From Sphingobacteriaceae bacterium (lineage in GTDB: Bacteria; Bacteroidota; Bacteroidia; Sphingobacteriales; Sphingobacteriaceae), in the NCBI GenBank assembly GCA_947463785.1, contig CANHRG010000001.1, positions 62,001 to 126,000 of the forward strand: a stretch of 64,000 bases of DNA, written 5' to 3'. A program made the translations under genes and the position numbers. Numbering within the stretch: the stretch's first letter is position 1; each line of letters starts with the position of its first letter. This document shows positions 1 to 8,843 of this stretch, piece after piece. The notes beneath the pieces are model-generated. The model saw nothing but the letters and a program-made list of their open reading frames with translations. It was not told where the DNA came from and made no database searches.

Positions 1-667
1 AGGCCTTACGATATTTTTTTATCAATTGTTTACGTATCTGAAAAAAATGAGCATCGGCATTTCCATCACTTTTATGGATTAAGTTAAAATCTATGACGTA
101 ACTGTTGTAGCCCAATACTTTTGCAATTACACAAAGGTCGGTACCGTAAAGATGAAACCCAGACAAATCAGCAGAGAGAGCCAAATTTGCCGAATTTTTG
201 ACAACCATAAAGTTTTCATCAACTGTAATGGATTGTAAGGGTAAATCTGGTTCATGTAATTTATTACCTGAATTTTGGGTGAGATGCATGGCCAAGTATT
301 TGAAATTTATTCCGCCTGCATTAGATAAAATAGCCCATTGAGGATCAACGCTATCCATGTATTCAATTTGCTTTGTTAACTCTTGAATACCTGCATCATG
401 CAAAATAATATCCTGATGGCATAAAATGATATACTTACCCTGAGCTTTTCTGAGGAATTGATTTAATCCGGAAAAAGCATCAAATGCATTGTGAGCAGAA
501 TTGTCGATGCATAAATATTCACATTGCTTACGATCAAAACCAGCTTTAATATAAGATTCGACCATTTCGCGATACTCATCCGGTTTGGATACAAGTGTGC
601 AAATAGAAAATAGGAAAGGGAAAGTTTCCTTATCGGTCAGTGTTTTAGCGAGTTGTTGATCAATCAT
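1..667 (-). CDS. Glycosyltransferase-like protein (5' part, cut by window edge)
   Basis: The minus strand opens with ATG at 667 and stays open for 222 codons to the window edge, so the C-terminus is missing. The start lies inside the end of the upstream ABC exporter gene (8-bp overlap), which implies translational coupling. The N-terminal part has a GT-A-like layout: an opening beta strand (FLFSICTLVSKPDEY), CEYLCIDNSAHN, and GKYIILCHQDIIL, where the HQD is in the position of a metal/nucleotide-sugar motif. This resembles the small glycosyltransferase-like family of Pfam PF13712 more than classical GT2. Inference: it modifies a surface polysaccharide together with its two neighbours. The acceptor and sugar cannot be told. 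Confidence 0.7.
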   Translation of the reverse strand, partial: MIDQQLAKTLTDKETFPFLFSICTLVSKPDEYREMVESYIKAGFDRKQCEYLCIDNSAHNAFDAFSGLNQFLRKAQGKYIILCHQDIILHDAGIQELTKQIEYMDSVDPQWAILSNAGGINFKYLAMHLTQNSGNKLHEPDLPLQSITVDENFMVVKNSANLALSADLSGFHLYGTDLCVIAKVLGYNSYVIDFNLIHKSDGNADAHFFQIRKQLIKKYRKA

Positions 668-2489
668 TAAAAATCTGCATTTCAATTAATTTGCGGTACA
701 AACCGTTTGCCTTTATAAGTTCTTGGTGATTCCCTTCTTCTACAATCTTCCCGGCTTCCAAAACCACAATCTTATCGGCATTCTGAATGGTACTTAAACG
801 ATGGGCAATAACCAAAGATGTTCTGTTCTGCATCAGTTTGCTCAAGGCATCTTGCACCAATTTCTCTGACTCTGTATCTAAGGCAGAAGTTGCTTCATCT
901 AACAGCATAATTGGAGGGTTTTTTAGTACAGCACGGGCAATGCATAAACGCTGACGTTGTCCTCCAGATAGTTTTAATCCGCGATCGCCGATATTGGTTT
1001 GGTAGCCATTCTCTGTATGCGTAATAAATTCATGAGCATTGGCAATTTCAGCAGCCCTAATAACTTCCTCTTCGGTTGCGTCTGGCTTACCAAAAGCAAT
1101 GTTGTTAAAAATTGTATCGTTAAACAATATGGATTCCTGGTTCACAATACCCATCTGATAACGGAAAGATTCCATGCTTAATTGTTTAATGTCATGACCA
1201 TCAAAAAGAATTTTTCCTTCATGAGGATCCATAAAACGAGGAATGAGATCCATTAGCGTAGATTTTCCGGCACCGGAAGGCCCAACCAAAGCAACTGTCT
1301 GCCCGGCCTCTAGAACCAGATTAATTTCTTTCAGTACCTTTCTTTTACCGTAAGCAAATGAAACATCTTCAAATTTGATGCTTTTCTTGAATTTGGGTGC
1401 TTGCTTGGCCGTGCTATCATCAATTACTTCTGATTGCAAATCAATCAATTCCAAAACACGCTCACCTGCAGCAATGCCTTGATGTATCTGACTAAACGAA
1501 TCGGTGATGGCTTTAGCCGGACGCATAACTTGTGAGAATAAGGCGATGTAGGTGATGAAAGCTGGTGCTTCTAAACCTGTATCACCGTTTAAAATCAAAT
1601 ATCCTCCGTACAACACAATGCCACAAACCACAGCAACGCCTAAAAATTCAGATACGGGTGAGGCCAATTGCTGTCGACGTGCCATCGCCTTGATTAGTCG
1701 GGTATACTGCTGATTTTCGGTATCAAATTTATCTTTTATCCACGGGGTGGCATTAAATGCTTTAATGATTTTAATACCCGAGAGTGCTTCATCTAAAAAA
1801 CTCACCATAGTTCCCAACGATTGCTGGGCTGCAACAGCTTGCTGCCTCAAACGTTTTACCAGGTGACCAATTATCAATCCCGAAATCGGAATAATCAACA
1901 AGGCAAACAAAGTAAGCTTTGCAGATATCATGAACAACATCACGATGTAGGCAATCAATTGAACCGGTTCTTTGAAAACTACTTGCAAAGTACTGGTTAC
2001 CGAAAATTGAACCACCTGTACATCAGACGAAACTTTAGACATGATATCGCCCTTACGCTCATTGTTGAAATAACCCCAGTGCAAGTTCATCACATTGTTA
2101 AATACAGCCCTTCTGAGGTTCAGTAAGGTATGGGCCCTCAGGTTTTCCATAATTCGCTGAGAGAGGTAGCGAAAAAGGTTAGACAGAAAAACTGAAACGA
2201 TGATGCTAACACATACCCATTGCAATGCGCCCCATGTTCCGTATTGCTGAATGGCCAATTGTACGTAGTACTTAAATTGAGCCATGATATCGAAACTGTT
2301 TTGAGGTTTAACTAGACCAGTTGCTACAGCTTGATTACCGTCTTTAAAAAAGAGCGTTTGTAATAAAGGCGCCAACAATGCCAAATTCAGTGTATTAAAG
2401 ACAATAGCCAGAATTGTCGTCAGGATATACGGAATGGCAAACTTTTCAATCGGTTTGGCAAATGAAAGCAGGCGAAAATAGGTTTTCAT
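660..2489 (-). CDS. MsbA-type ABC exporter (fused permease-ATPase)
   Basis: A 609-residue half-transporter of usual length for the MsbA/LipidA-exporter class. The N-terminal ~330 residues hold the six-helix type I exporter domain. The C-terminal ATPase has Walker A (GPSGAGKST), the Q-loop region (MGIVNQES), the signature LSGGQRQR, Walker B with D-loop (IMLLDEATSALD) and the H-loop His (VIAHRLST). It should act as a homodimer in the inner membrane and flip a lipid-linked substrate or glycolipid. It lies 74 bp downstream of a GT2 gene and overlaps the next glycosyltransferase gene by 8 bp, so a lipid-linked glycan is a likely cargo. That substrate is inferred from context only. Confidence 0.88.
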   Translation of the reverse strand: MKTYFRLLSFAKPIEKFAIPYILTTILAIVFNTLNLALLAPLLQTLFFKDGNQAVATGLVKPQNSFDIMAQFKYYVQLAIQQYGTWGALQWVCVSIIVSVFLSNLFRYLSQRIMENLRAHTLLNLRRAVFNNVMNLHWGYFNNERKGDIMSKVSSDVQVVQFSVTSTLQVVFKEPVQLIAYIVMLFMISAKLTLFALLIIPISGLIIGHLVKRLRQQAVAAQQSLGTMVSFLDEALSGIKIIKAFNATPWIKDKFDTENQQYTRLIKAMARRQQLASPVSEFLGVAVVCGIVLYGGYLILNGDTGLEAPAFITYIALFSQVMRPAKAITDSFSQIHQGIAAGERVLELIDLQSEVIDDSTAKQAPKFKKSIKFEDVSFAYGKRKVLKEINLVLEAGQTVALVGPSGAGKSTLMDLIPRFMDPHEGKILFDGHDIKQLSMESFRYQMGIVNQESILFNDTIFNNIAFGKPDATEEEVIRAAEIANAHEFITHTENGYQTNIGDRGLKLSGGQRQRLCIARAVLKNPPIMLLDEATSALDTESEKLVQDALSKLMQNRTSLVIAHRLSTIQNADKIVVLEAGKIVEEGNHQELIKANGLYRKLIEMQIFND

Positions 2490-2563
2490 CTAATGGATTC
2501 GATGTGTAAAGTTAAGTTTTTGATTGGTTATCCATTAATTGCACTTGACCCTATTGCAAAATA

Positions 2564-3559
2564 CTAAGATTGTAAGCCGAAGCTGAGTTCTTCCCCTGCC
2601 AACAACTGCTCCATTTCTTGCTGCACATCGCTTAACGATTTTGATTCACCTTGCTTTTCCATCAACTGGTTTAGGCGCTCACGCGATTGCTTAACTTGAG
2701 CAAAGTTACCAAAGAAAAGATAGAGGGATCTGTAAAAGTAAAACTTGCCCATTAGCCACATTACCAGGCTCTCTAAAAGCAAGCGGAAATACCACATACA
2801 TTTAGCTAAACCGTCTAAATGTATGGCGTGAACCAGCATCTTATTTCTAAAATAAATGCCTTTTACCCAATTGCGGGTACGATAACTTTTGGTAGTTGAT
2901 GATGGTTCGTGTAAGCAAAACGTATCTGGATGGTAATAACACTTCCAGCCCATTCTCCAGGCTCGTAATCCCAAATCAAAATCCTCATAATAAAATGGTG
3001 AAAAAATCTCATCGAAACCTCCCAGTATCTTTAGTTTTTCGGCATCAACTAGGGCATTTGCACCAGAAAGATACGCCGTAGGGATTCTTTTTTTTGGATT
3101 TTTGATAGTAAAAAATTGGTTGGGACTAATTTTGAAACCCTTTAAACTAAACAACCTAGCGGTATCTTGAACCTCAAGATCATTAGCACCCTTAATTTTA
3201 GACATCACACCAAACGTATCTGCATTTTTGAAGTAGTCCATTTGGCCCTCAAAATAGTTCGGACTTAGCTGAATATCTGAATTAAGTAATAAGATATAAT
3301 TGTATTGAGCATGAGTTATACCGACATTACAGGTTGCTGAAAATCCGGAGTTTTTCTCCTTTTCAAGCAGAATAATCTCTGGATAATATTGGGTAATAAA
3401 CGCTATAGAGTCATCTTTAGAACAGTCGTCCACGATGATAACCTCATAGCGTAAACCCGAATTTTTCAATGCCGTAAAAACAGATGGCAAATTGTTTTCC
3501 AGCAATTTTCTACCGTTATAATTCGGGATAATTACGGATATATTCGTTTCCTTCATCAT
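2564..3559 (-). CDS. GT2-family glycosyltransferase
   Basis: 331 residues. The N-terminus is a classical GT2 GT-A fold: NISVIIPNYNGRKLL, IIVDDCSKDDS and the DxD-type stretch ILLLNSDIQLSP, followed by FYYEDFDLGLRAWRMGW, which is the acceptor/catalytic region typical of rhamnosyl- and related transferases. The C-terminal part has a hydrophobic amphipathic stretch (CMWYFRLLLESLVMWLMG) suited to membrane association. Two adjacent Met codons make the start either 3559 or 3556. First gene of the three-gene minus-strand glycan cluster. Donor and acceptor sugars are unknown. Confidence 0.85.
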   Translation of the reverse strand: MMKETNISVIIPNYNGRKLLENNLPSVFTALKNSGLRYEVIIVDDCSKDDSIAFITQYYPEIILLEKEKNSGFSATCNVGITHAQYNYILLLNSDIQLSPNYFEGQMDYFKNADTFGVMSKIKGANDLEVQDTARLFSLKGFKISPNQFFTIKNPKKRIPTAYLSGANALVDAEKLKILGGFDEIFSPFYYEDFDLGLRAWRMGWKCYYHPDTFCLHEPSSTTKSYRTRNWVKGIYFRNKMLVHAIHLDGLAKCMWYFRLLLESLVMWLMGKFYFYRSLYLFFGNFAQVKQSRERLNQLMEKQGESKSLSDVQQEMEQLLAGEELSFGLQS

Positions 3560-3692
3560 TCAGAGGCTTTAAGCAGCAGTTTGCTTATAGCAAACGAAAA
3601 TACCGTTTATTTATCATTAGCCTAAGCCTTTCGGGTGATGATTTTGCAATCTGAATAAAAAACGTGTTTTTTGTACTACAGCGGATTTCAAA

Positions 3693-4565
3693 ATGATGCA
3701 AAAAGGCGATTTTAAAAGTTTATCGAGAGCTTTAACTTTGGTTGAAAACAACCTCCAGGGTTCGCAAGAGCTGTTGAAGTCCATAAAACCAAACCCAGAT
3801 ATTCCGGTAATCGGCATTACGGGGCCTCCTGGAGCCGGAAAGAGCACGCTGGTAAACGCCCTGATTAATAAATTAAGCAAAGCCGGAAAGTATGTGGCCG
3901 TTCTGGCCATTGATCCTACTTCTCCGTTCAATCTGGGTTCATTGCTTGGTGACCGTATTCGTATGGCTGAGCAGTTCAATAAACCCAATGTCTTTATCCG
4001 CTCCTTGGCCACCAGAGGCTCTTTGGGTGGTTTATCTACCAAAACCATCGAAATGTCCGATGTACTTCGGGCGTCTGGTTTTGATTACATTTTAATTGAA
4101 ACCGTGGGTGTAGGGCAATCTGAGGTAGAAATTGCCGGATTAGCTGATATTACTTTAGTGGTTTTGGTTCCCGAATCGGGAGATGAAATTCAAGGAATTA
4201 AATCGGGTTTGATGGAAATAGCCAATGTATTTGTAGTAAATAAAGCCGACCGCGAAGGCGCTGAAGCTTTTGCCAATAACCTGAAAAAACTAAGCGGACA
4301 GAAAGAAAAGTCCATTCCCGTAATCAGTACAGTAGCAAGCAAAGGCACCGGGATTGATGAGCTGATTCAATTGATTGAAGAAGGCAATTCAAACATCAAC
4401 TCCAGAAAGGGCTTGCTCCTGGCAGAAAAGGCATGGAATTTGATTTTGCATCAATTGGGGGCTGCATACGACAAACAAAAGCTCCAGCAGGATATTGCTG
4501 AAGCTTCAAAAGATAAAGACTTTAATCTTTACCAATTTATAGAAAAATGGACTAAGCGTTCATAA
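3693..4565 (+). CDS. meaB: MeaB/ArgK-family G3E-like GTPase
   Basis: 290 residues. G1/P-loop GPPGAGKSTLVNAL lies near residue 45; then the Asp-Pro-Thr-Ser-Pro switch region (AIDPTSP), the acidic pair in IETVGVGQSEVE, and NKAD as the guanine-specificity loop. In the family this GTPase chaperones adenosylcobalamin-dependent methylmalonyl-CoA mutase and guards it against inactivation. No mutase gene lies nearby, so the partner must be elsewhere. An in-frame stop lies 18 codons upstream of the ATG at 3693, and an N-terminus this close to the P-loop is normal for the family. Its last 14 bp overlap the 3' end of the convergent peptidase gene. Confidence 0.88.
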   Translation: MMQKGDFKSLSRALTLVENNLQGSQELLKSIKPNPDIPVIGITGPPGAGKSTLVNALINKLSKAGKYVAVLAIDPTSPFNLGSLLGDRIRMAEQFNKPNVFIRSLATRGSLGGLSTKTIEMSDVLRASGFDYILIETVGVGQSEVEIAGLADITLVVLVPESGDEIQGIKSGLMEIANVFVVNKADREGAEAFANNLKKLSGQKEKSIPVISTVASKGTGIDELIQLIEEGNSNINSRKGLLLAEKAWNLILHQLGAAYDKQKLQQDIAEASKDKDFNLYQFIEKWTKRS

Positions 4566-5841
4566 TCTCTTCTATTTCCTCTGCTTCTACCGGAATATCG
4601 GCCATCAGATCAATATTACCATTCGGTGTAATCAGGATATTATTTTCTAATCGGATACCCAAACCTTCCTCCGGGATGTAAATACCGGGTTCGCAGGTTA
4701 AAATATTACCTGCTTCAAACGCTTTGTATCGGCTAGCAAAATCGTGAACATCTATACCTAAATGGTGCGAAGTACCGTGCATGAAGTATTTCTTATACAA
4801 TGGTGCGGCCGGATCTTGCTTAGCCACATCGTGCTTATCCAATAAGCCCAAACCAATCAGTTCACTTTGCATTAGCTTACCGACTTCCTCGTGGTATTCG
4901 TTCCAAATGGTACCAGCAACTAGCATTTTAGTTGCGGCACGCATTACCCGAAGAACCGCTTGATAAACCTCTTTCTGACGTTTGGTAAAACGACCATTTA
5001 CAGGAATTGAGCGACTCATATCGGCATTGTAATTGGCATATTCTGCACCGAAATCAAACAGAATTACATCTCCATCACGACATACCTGGTTGTTATCGTT
5101 GTAGTGCAAAATAGTTGCATTTGGTCCGGATGCTATTATCGGATTGTACGCATGACCAGTGGCGCCCTGGCGAATAAATTCATGGATTATCTCCGCTTCA
5201 ATTTCGTATTCTTTAACCCCGGGTTTAGTGAATTTAAGTACCCGCACAAAAGCATCGCGGGTAATTTGACAGGCTTTTTTTGTCAATTCTACCTCAATTT
5301 CTGATTTCACCGCACGTAGCTCACGCATAATGGTGGCGCTTCTTTCGTAGTGATGTAAGGGATAACGCTCCTTCATTTCATTGATGAAACGTAAATCGCG
5401 GTAGGGAACCTCGTACACAAAACGATCGTTCTCGTTGGTGTTCAGGTAAATGTTTTCCGAATAGTGGATAATGGAATGCAATACAGTCCAAAACTCCTCT
5501 AACCAATAAATTTGCTTGATTCCTGAGGCCTTAAAAGCCTCTTCTTTGGTGTATTTATGCCCTTCCCAAACGGCAATATGCTCGTTTGTTTTTCTCAAGA
5601 ATAAAACCTCTTTGTAAAGCGGGTTTGGACAATCGGGGAAAAGCACTAAAATACTTTGTTCTTGATCTATGCCACTCAAATAAAACAAATCTGCATTCTG
5701 CTTAAAGATAAAATTCTGGTCACCACTACGCAGATTTTCATCATTAGCATTGAAAATAGCAATCGATTTTGCTTTTAAACGTTTAGAAAATTCGATGCGA
5801 TTTTGAATAAAAAGAGATGAATTGGGGGCAGTATATTTCAT
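4552..5841 (-). CDS. pepP: Aminopeptidase P (Xaa-Pro aminopeptidase, M24B)
   Basis: 429 residues from the ATG at 5841 (MKYTAPNSSLFIQ). A longer open frame reaches 5946, but those 35 extra residues match nothing in the family and would run into the promoter of the divergent porin gene. The N-terminal creatinase-like domain is followed by the pita-bread domain with all five dinuclear metal ligands visible: Asp in FDFGAEY, Asp in NADMSRS, His in HGTSHHLG, Glu in TCEPGIY and Glu in IRLENN. The enzyme removes N-terminal residues preceding proline, normally in the cytoplasm. Convergent 14-bp overlap with meaB. Confidence 0.9.
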   Translation of the reverse strand: MKYTAPNSSLFIQNRIEFSKRLKAKSIAIFNANDENLRSGDQNFIFKQNADLFYLSGIDQEQSILVLFPDCPNPLYKEVLFLRKTNEHIAVWEGHKYTKEEAFKASGIKQIYWLEEFWTVLHSIIHYSENIYLNTNENDRFVYEVPYRDLRFINEMKERYPLHHYERSATIMRELRAVKSEIEVELTKKACQITRDAFVRVLKFTKPGVKEYEIEAEIIHEFIRQGATGHAYNPIIASGPNATILHYNDNNQVCRDGDVILFDFGAEYANYNADMSRSIPVNGRFTKRQKEVYQAVLRVMRAATKMLVAGTIWNEYHEEVGKLMQSELIGLGLLDKHDVAKQDPAAPLYKKYFMHGTSHHLGIDVHDFASRYKAFEAGNILTCEPGIYIPEEGLGIRLENNILITPNGNIDLMADIPVEAEEIEEIMNA

Positions 5842-5923
5842 GTGTAATATTTTGAAAACAATTTCTACTAAATTTAGTTTAATTTCTGAGAGCACCCGAC
5901 TTCGGATCGATGTCGCAAACTGC

Positions 5924-5954
5924 TTTGAGTATTCCAAACTTATCACTATTTTTG
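5924..5954 (+). promoter_or_regulatory. Bacteroidota sigma-70-type promoter of the OmpA-family gene
   Basis: TTTG at 5924-5927, a 19-bp spacer, then TATTTTTG at 5947-5954: a full match to the Bacteroidota consensus TTTG-N19-TAnnTTTG. Transcription would start near 5961 and give a leader of about 34 nt before the ATG at 5995. The strength of the match fits a highly expressed outer-membrane protein. Confidence 0.8.
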
Positions 5955-5994
5955 GAAATTAACACCTGATTGTTTAACCTTTAAAAAACAGAAT

Positions 5995-7323
5995 ATGAAT
6001 TATTCTACATTCAAGAAAATTGGATTTGCAGCTATGTTTTTGCTTTTTGGTTTGGGGAGTTTTGCTCAAACACAAAATTCAACTGCAAGAGTATTTGGCG
6101 GAAGATCTCAATACAGAACTTGGTCATTCGGTTTAAATGCTGGAGCATTGACACCTGTAACCATTTTTGGCGGTACCAAAGATTTTAGCGATGCTGACTT
6201 AAATTTAGGCTATGGCTTAACTTTACGTAAGCAACTTGCTCATTCTTTTGGCGTAGAAGGTAGTTTTCTTTCAGGAACGCTATCTGGATCTAATGCCACA
6301 GTTCCTGCTGGAAGCAATAAATCATTCGAAACATCTTTAAAATCAGCTTTTAGCCTGATGGGGGTTGCTAATGTTGCTACCGTAGATTTCTTGAAGAGAG
6401 AGAATAGTGTAAATTTTTTGATCAAAGCTGGTTACGGTTGGTCTAATTATACTTACAATACCACAAGTGCAGCTAATGCTGTTTCTGCTGAGAGTGCAAA
6501 ACAAAAAGGCACCTTTATCCCTTTGGGTGTAGGTGTGAAATTTAAAGTTTCTAATCGCATTAATTTTGACTTGGGCTACAACGCTTACTTTGCCAAATCT
6601 GACGATGTAGACGGAACGCCAGCAGGTGGAAGAGACCAATGGGCATATATGTATGGTGGTTTAGAGTTTTCTTTGGGCTCGGCTGCAAAACCAAACTTAG
6701 ATTGGGTTAATCCTTTAGCCTTAATGTATGATGAGTTGAAAGATCCTTCATTACGTCAAGAATTAGAAGCATTAAAAAGCCGCGTAGCTACCTTAGAAGC
6801 TGCTGATTTATTAAAAGATTCAGATGGCGACGGTGTGGCTGATAAATTGGACAAATGCCCGAACACTGAAGCTGGTATTAAAGTAGATGGCTCAGGTTGT
6901 GCAATGGATGTAGACGCAGACGGTGTGCCTGATTCTAAAGATAGCTGCCCTACCGAAAAAGGTACTGCAGAATTTAACGGTTGCCCAGGAACAGCAGTTT
7001 CAGCAAACGCTATTCAATTCGAGTTTAACTCATCGGTATTAAAAACTTCTGCTTATCCTACTTTAGATGAATTGGCTACTGAACTTAAAAATGGCAGCCT
7101 AAGCAAAGTACAATTAGATGGACATGCATCTGAAGAAGGTACTACAGACTATAACATGCAATTATCAAAAGATCGTGCAAACTCTGTGAAAACTTATTTA
7201 GTGAATTCAGGTGTTGCTGCTAGCAAAATTGTAACTAAAGGTTACGGCGAAACTCGTCCGGTTGCTTCAAACGCTACCGAAGAAGGTCGTCAGCAAAACA
7301 GACGTGTAGAAATTAAGAGATAA
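5995..7323 (+). CDS. OmpA-family outer-membrane protein with TSP3 repeats
   Basis: 442 residues. A signal peptide (residues 1-25, ending GSFAQ) is followed by an 8-stranded-type beta-barrel (to about residue 245). A short coiled segment (DPSLRQELEALKSRVATLEAADLL) and two thrombospondin type 3 calcium-binding repeats (DSDGDGVADKLDKCP and DVDADGVPDSKDSCP) come next. The last ~100 residues form an OmpA C-terminal domain that binds peptidoglycan (LDGHASEEGT, LSKDRANSVK, GYGETRPVASN, QQNRRVEI). It tethers the outer membrane to the wall. Single-gene unit with its own promoter and terminator. The C-terminal residues KR close the family domain as expected. Confidence 0.93.
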   Translation: MNYSTFKKIGFAAMFLLFGLGSFAQTQNSTARVFGGRSQYRTWSFGLNAGALTPVTIFGGTKDFSDADLNLGYGLTLRKQLAHSFGVEGSFLSGTLSGSNATVPAGSNKSFETSLKSAFSLMGVANVATVDFLKRENSVNFLIKAGYGWSNYTYNTTSAANAVSAESAKQKGTFIPLGVGVKFKVSNRINFDLGYNAYFAKSDDVDGTPAGGRDQWAYMYGGLEFSLGSAAKPNLDWVNPLALMYDELKDPSLRQELEALKSRVATLEAADLLKDSDGDGVADKLDKCPNTEAGIKVDGSGCAMDVDADGVPDSKDSCPTEKGTAEFNGCPGTAVSANAIQFEFNSSVLKTSAYPTLDELATELKNGSLSKVQLDGHASEEGTTDYNMQLSKDRANSVKTYLVNSGVAASKIVTKGYGETRPVASNATEEGRQQNRRVEIKR

Positions 7324-7343
7324 GTAGTTCTCTAGGATATTTT

Positions 7344-7380
7344 AAAAAGAGTTCCGATAAACTATCGGGACTCTTTTTTT
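7344..7380 (+). terminator. Rho-independent terminator after the OmpA-family gene
   Basis: Left arm 7349-7359 (GAGTTCCGATA) pairs with right arm 7363-7373 (TATCGGGACTC) around a 3-nt loop, with one G-U wobble, followed by a run of seven T. Confidence 0.9.
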
Positions 7381-7385
7381 GTTTA

Positions 7386-7393
7386 TACCTTTG
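7386..7393 (+). promoter_or_regulatory. -7 box (TACCTTTG) immediately before a start codon
   Basis: Full match to TAnnTTTG, only 5 nt before the ATG at 7399. No TTTG lies at the expected -33 position (the hairpin of the preceding terminator occupies it). If used, transcription would begin at or next to the start codon. Confidence 0.5.
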
Positions 7394-7398
7394 TTTCT

Positions 7399-7536
7399 AT
7401 GTATTTCTTTAGAAAAAAAGATCCTAACCGCCCTAGCAGTTTTAACCTAAAAGTGATGCATGCCATCAATGCTACTGCTATATTGGTATTTCTTGGAGGA
7501 ATCCTGTATAAATTGATTGAATACTTATTAAAATAA
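7399..7536 (+). CDS. 45-residue single-pass membrane protein (DUF6728-like)
   Basis: A short open frame from ATG 7399 to TAA 7536: a basic, Pro-containing N-terminus (MYFFRKKDPNRPSSFNLK) and one hydrophobic helix (about residues 26-42). Its stop codon overlaps the RidA start codon by one base (TAATG), and a -7 box lies just upstream, so it looks like a real gene that leads the ridA operon. From memory it resembles the small Bacteroidota family DUF6728, but I cannot confirm that. Function unknown. The basic N-terminus and absence of a cleavage site suggest it stays anchored in the inner membrane with its N-terminus in the cytoplasm. Confidence 0.7.
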   Translation: MYFFRKKDPNRPSSFNLKVMHAINATAILVFLGGILYKLIEYLLK

Positions 7537-7919
7537 TGAGCAAGAAAATTATTCATACTCCAGAGGCACCATTACCAATCGGGCCTTATAGCCAGGCAGT
7601 TCAAGCTGGTGATCTTTTATTCGTATCAGGGCAAATTGCCATTGATCCTGCAACTAACGAACTGATCTCGGGTGACGTTAAAGCTGAGGCTGATCGGGTG
7701 ATGAAAAACTTACAGGCTATTTTACAAGCATCTGGCTACGGCTTTGAGCACATTCTCAAAACCAGCATTTTTTTAAGAGACATGGCCGATTTCGCCACGG
7801 TTAACGAGGTATATGGATCGTATTTTTCTGGCAATTTTCCAGCCCGGGAGACCGTTGCGGTGCTTGGTTTGCCCAAAAATGTGAATGTGGAAATATCTGT
7901 TATAGCTTCAAAGGTTTGA
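7536..7919 (+). CDS. ridA: RidA-family enamine/imine deaminase
   Basis: 127 residues, the usual family length. Hallmarks are GPYSQAVQAGDLLFVSGQ at the N-terminus, the middle block SIFLRDMADFATVNEVYGSYF and the active-site Arg in FPARETVAV. RidA hydrolyses reactive 2-aminoacrylate and related enamines formed by PLP enzymes, releasing ammonia, and so protects PLP enzymes in the cytoplasm. Start ATG overlaps the stop of the 45-aa gene by one base. Its own stop overlaps the TTG start of the permease gene by four bases (TTGA), so this is a coupled operon. Confidence 0.92.
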   Translation: MSKKIIHTPEAPLPIGPYSQAVQAGDLLFVSGQIAIDPATNELISGDVKAEADRVMKNLQAILQASGYGFEHILKTSIFLRDMADFATVNEVYGSYFSGNFPARETVAVLGLPKNVNVEISVIASKV

Positions 7920-8836
7920 AAGAAAGTCGCTTTAAATACTTTTTAGCTGCTATTGTAGCTACCGGATTTTGGGGATTCTTCTCCATACCCTTACGGAAAC
8001 TGCAAGCCTACCCTTCAGATCAAATTCTGCATTACCGAATATTCACCTCCCTGCTGATCACCTGGTTGGTTATTTTACTGTTTCGCAAGAAACAGCTTAA
8101 AAGCGACTTGCAAAATATTCGTTCTAAAACCCCAGAAAAACGAAATCGATTAATTGGATTAATCGTGTTGGCTGGATTATTGGTTACCGCAAATTGGTTC
8201 TCCTTTATTTATGCTGTAAATCACGTGAGTTTAACTTCGGCAGCATTTGCCTATATGGTTTGCCCGCTACTAACCGCATTGGGCGGATTTGTGATTTTGA
8301 AAGAAGAGCTTACCAATTACAAGATTGCCTCACTGAGCATTGCGCTTATCAGTATTGTAATTTTGGCACAGGGTTCGCCAAGGGATGTATTGTGGGCGGT
8401 ATTTATAGCAACTTTATATGCCTTTTACTTAATTATACAGCGGGTAGTTGTAGAGATAGATAAGTTTACCATGCTGGGCATACAATTGGGTTTATCAAGC
8501 CTGTTAATGCTTCCGCTATTTATTTATCATTTTAACGGGATACCAAGCGACCCTGTTTTTTGGATTACCATTGTCGAAATTTCCGTTTTCTTCACCATTA
8601 TTCCGCTATTTCTAAGCTTGTATGCGCTAATCGGCTTACCCTCCTCAACCATGGGAATTCTGATTTATACAAACCCCATTGTTGCTTTTGCTGTAGCCTT
8701 TTTCTATTTTCATGAGCGTATAAACAGCCACCAGTTACTAGCTTATTCTCTATTGGCAATAGCTATTGTGGTTTTTAACTGGAATTTAGTTGCTGGTTTA
8801 CTAGTTAAGCCCAAACATAAAGAGCCCGTAAAATAA
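7916..8836 (+). CDS. EamA/DMT-family permease (RarD-like)
   Basis: 306 residues with ten hydrophobic helices in two EamA repeats. The layout (FWGFFSIPLRKL, later NWFSFIYAVNHVSLTSAAFAYMVCPLLTALGGFVILKEELT, and TNPIVAFAVAFFYFHERI) is close to the RarD subgroup, whose substrates are poorly defined. The start is TTG at 7916, overlapping the ridA stop by 4 bp; no ATG or GTG in this frame would leave the first helices intact. Inferred inner-membrane exporter of a small metabolite. Confidence 0.82.
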   Translation: MKESRFKYFLAAIVATGFWGFFSIPLRKLQAYPSDQILHYRIFTSLLITWLVILLFRKKQLKSDLQNIRSKTPEKRNRLIGLIVLAGLLVTANWFSFIYAVNHVSLTSAAFAYMVCPLLTALGGFVILKEELTNYKIASLSIALISIVILAQGSPRDVLWAVFIATLYAFYLIIQRVVVEIDKFTMLGIQLGLSSLLMLPLFIYHFNGIPSDPVFWITIVEISVFFTIIPLFLSLYALIGLPSSTMGILIYTNPIVAFAVAFFYFHERINSHQLLAYSLLAIAIVVFNWNLVAGLLVKPKHKEPVK

Positions 8837-8843
8837 CACCCAA

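Noticed and set aside
3617-4048. 143-codon antisense frame within meaB
   Set aside because: Opposite-strand shadow of a well-supported GTPase gene with no recognisable motif.
5842-5946. Longer N-terminus of the aminopeptidase P gene
   Set aside because: The 35 extra residues have no family match and lie over the TTTG/TATTTTTG promoter region of the divergent OmpA-family gene. The ATG at 5841 fits the family.
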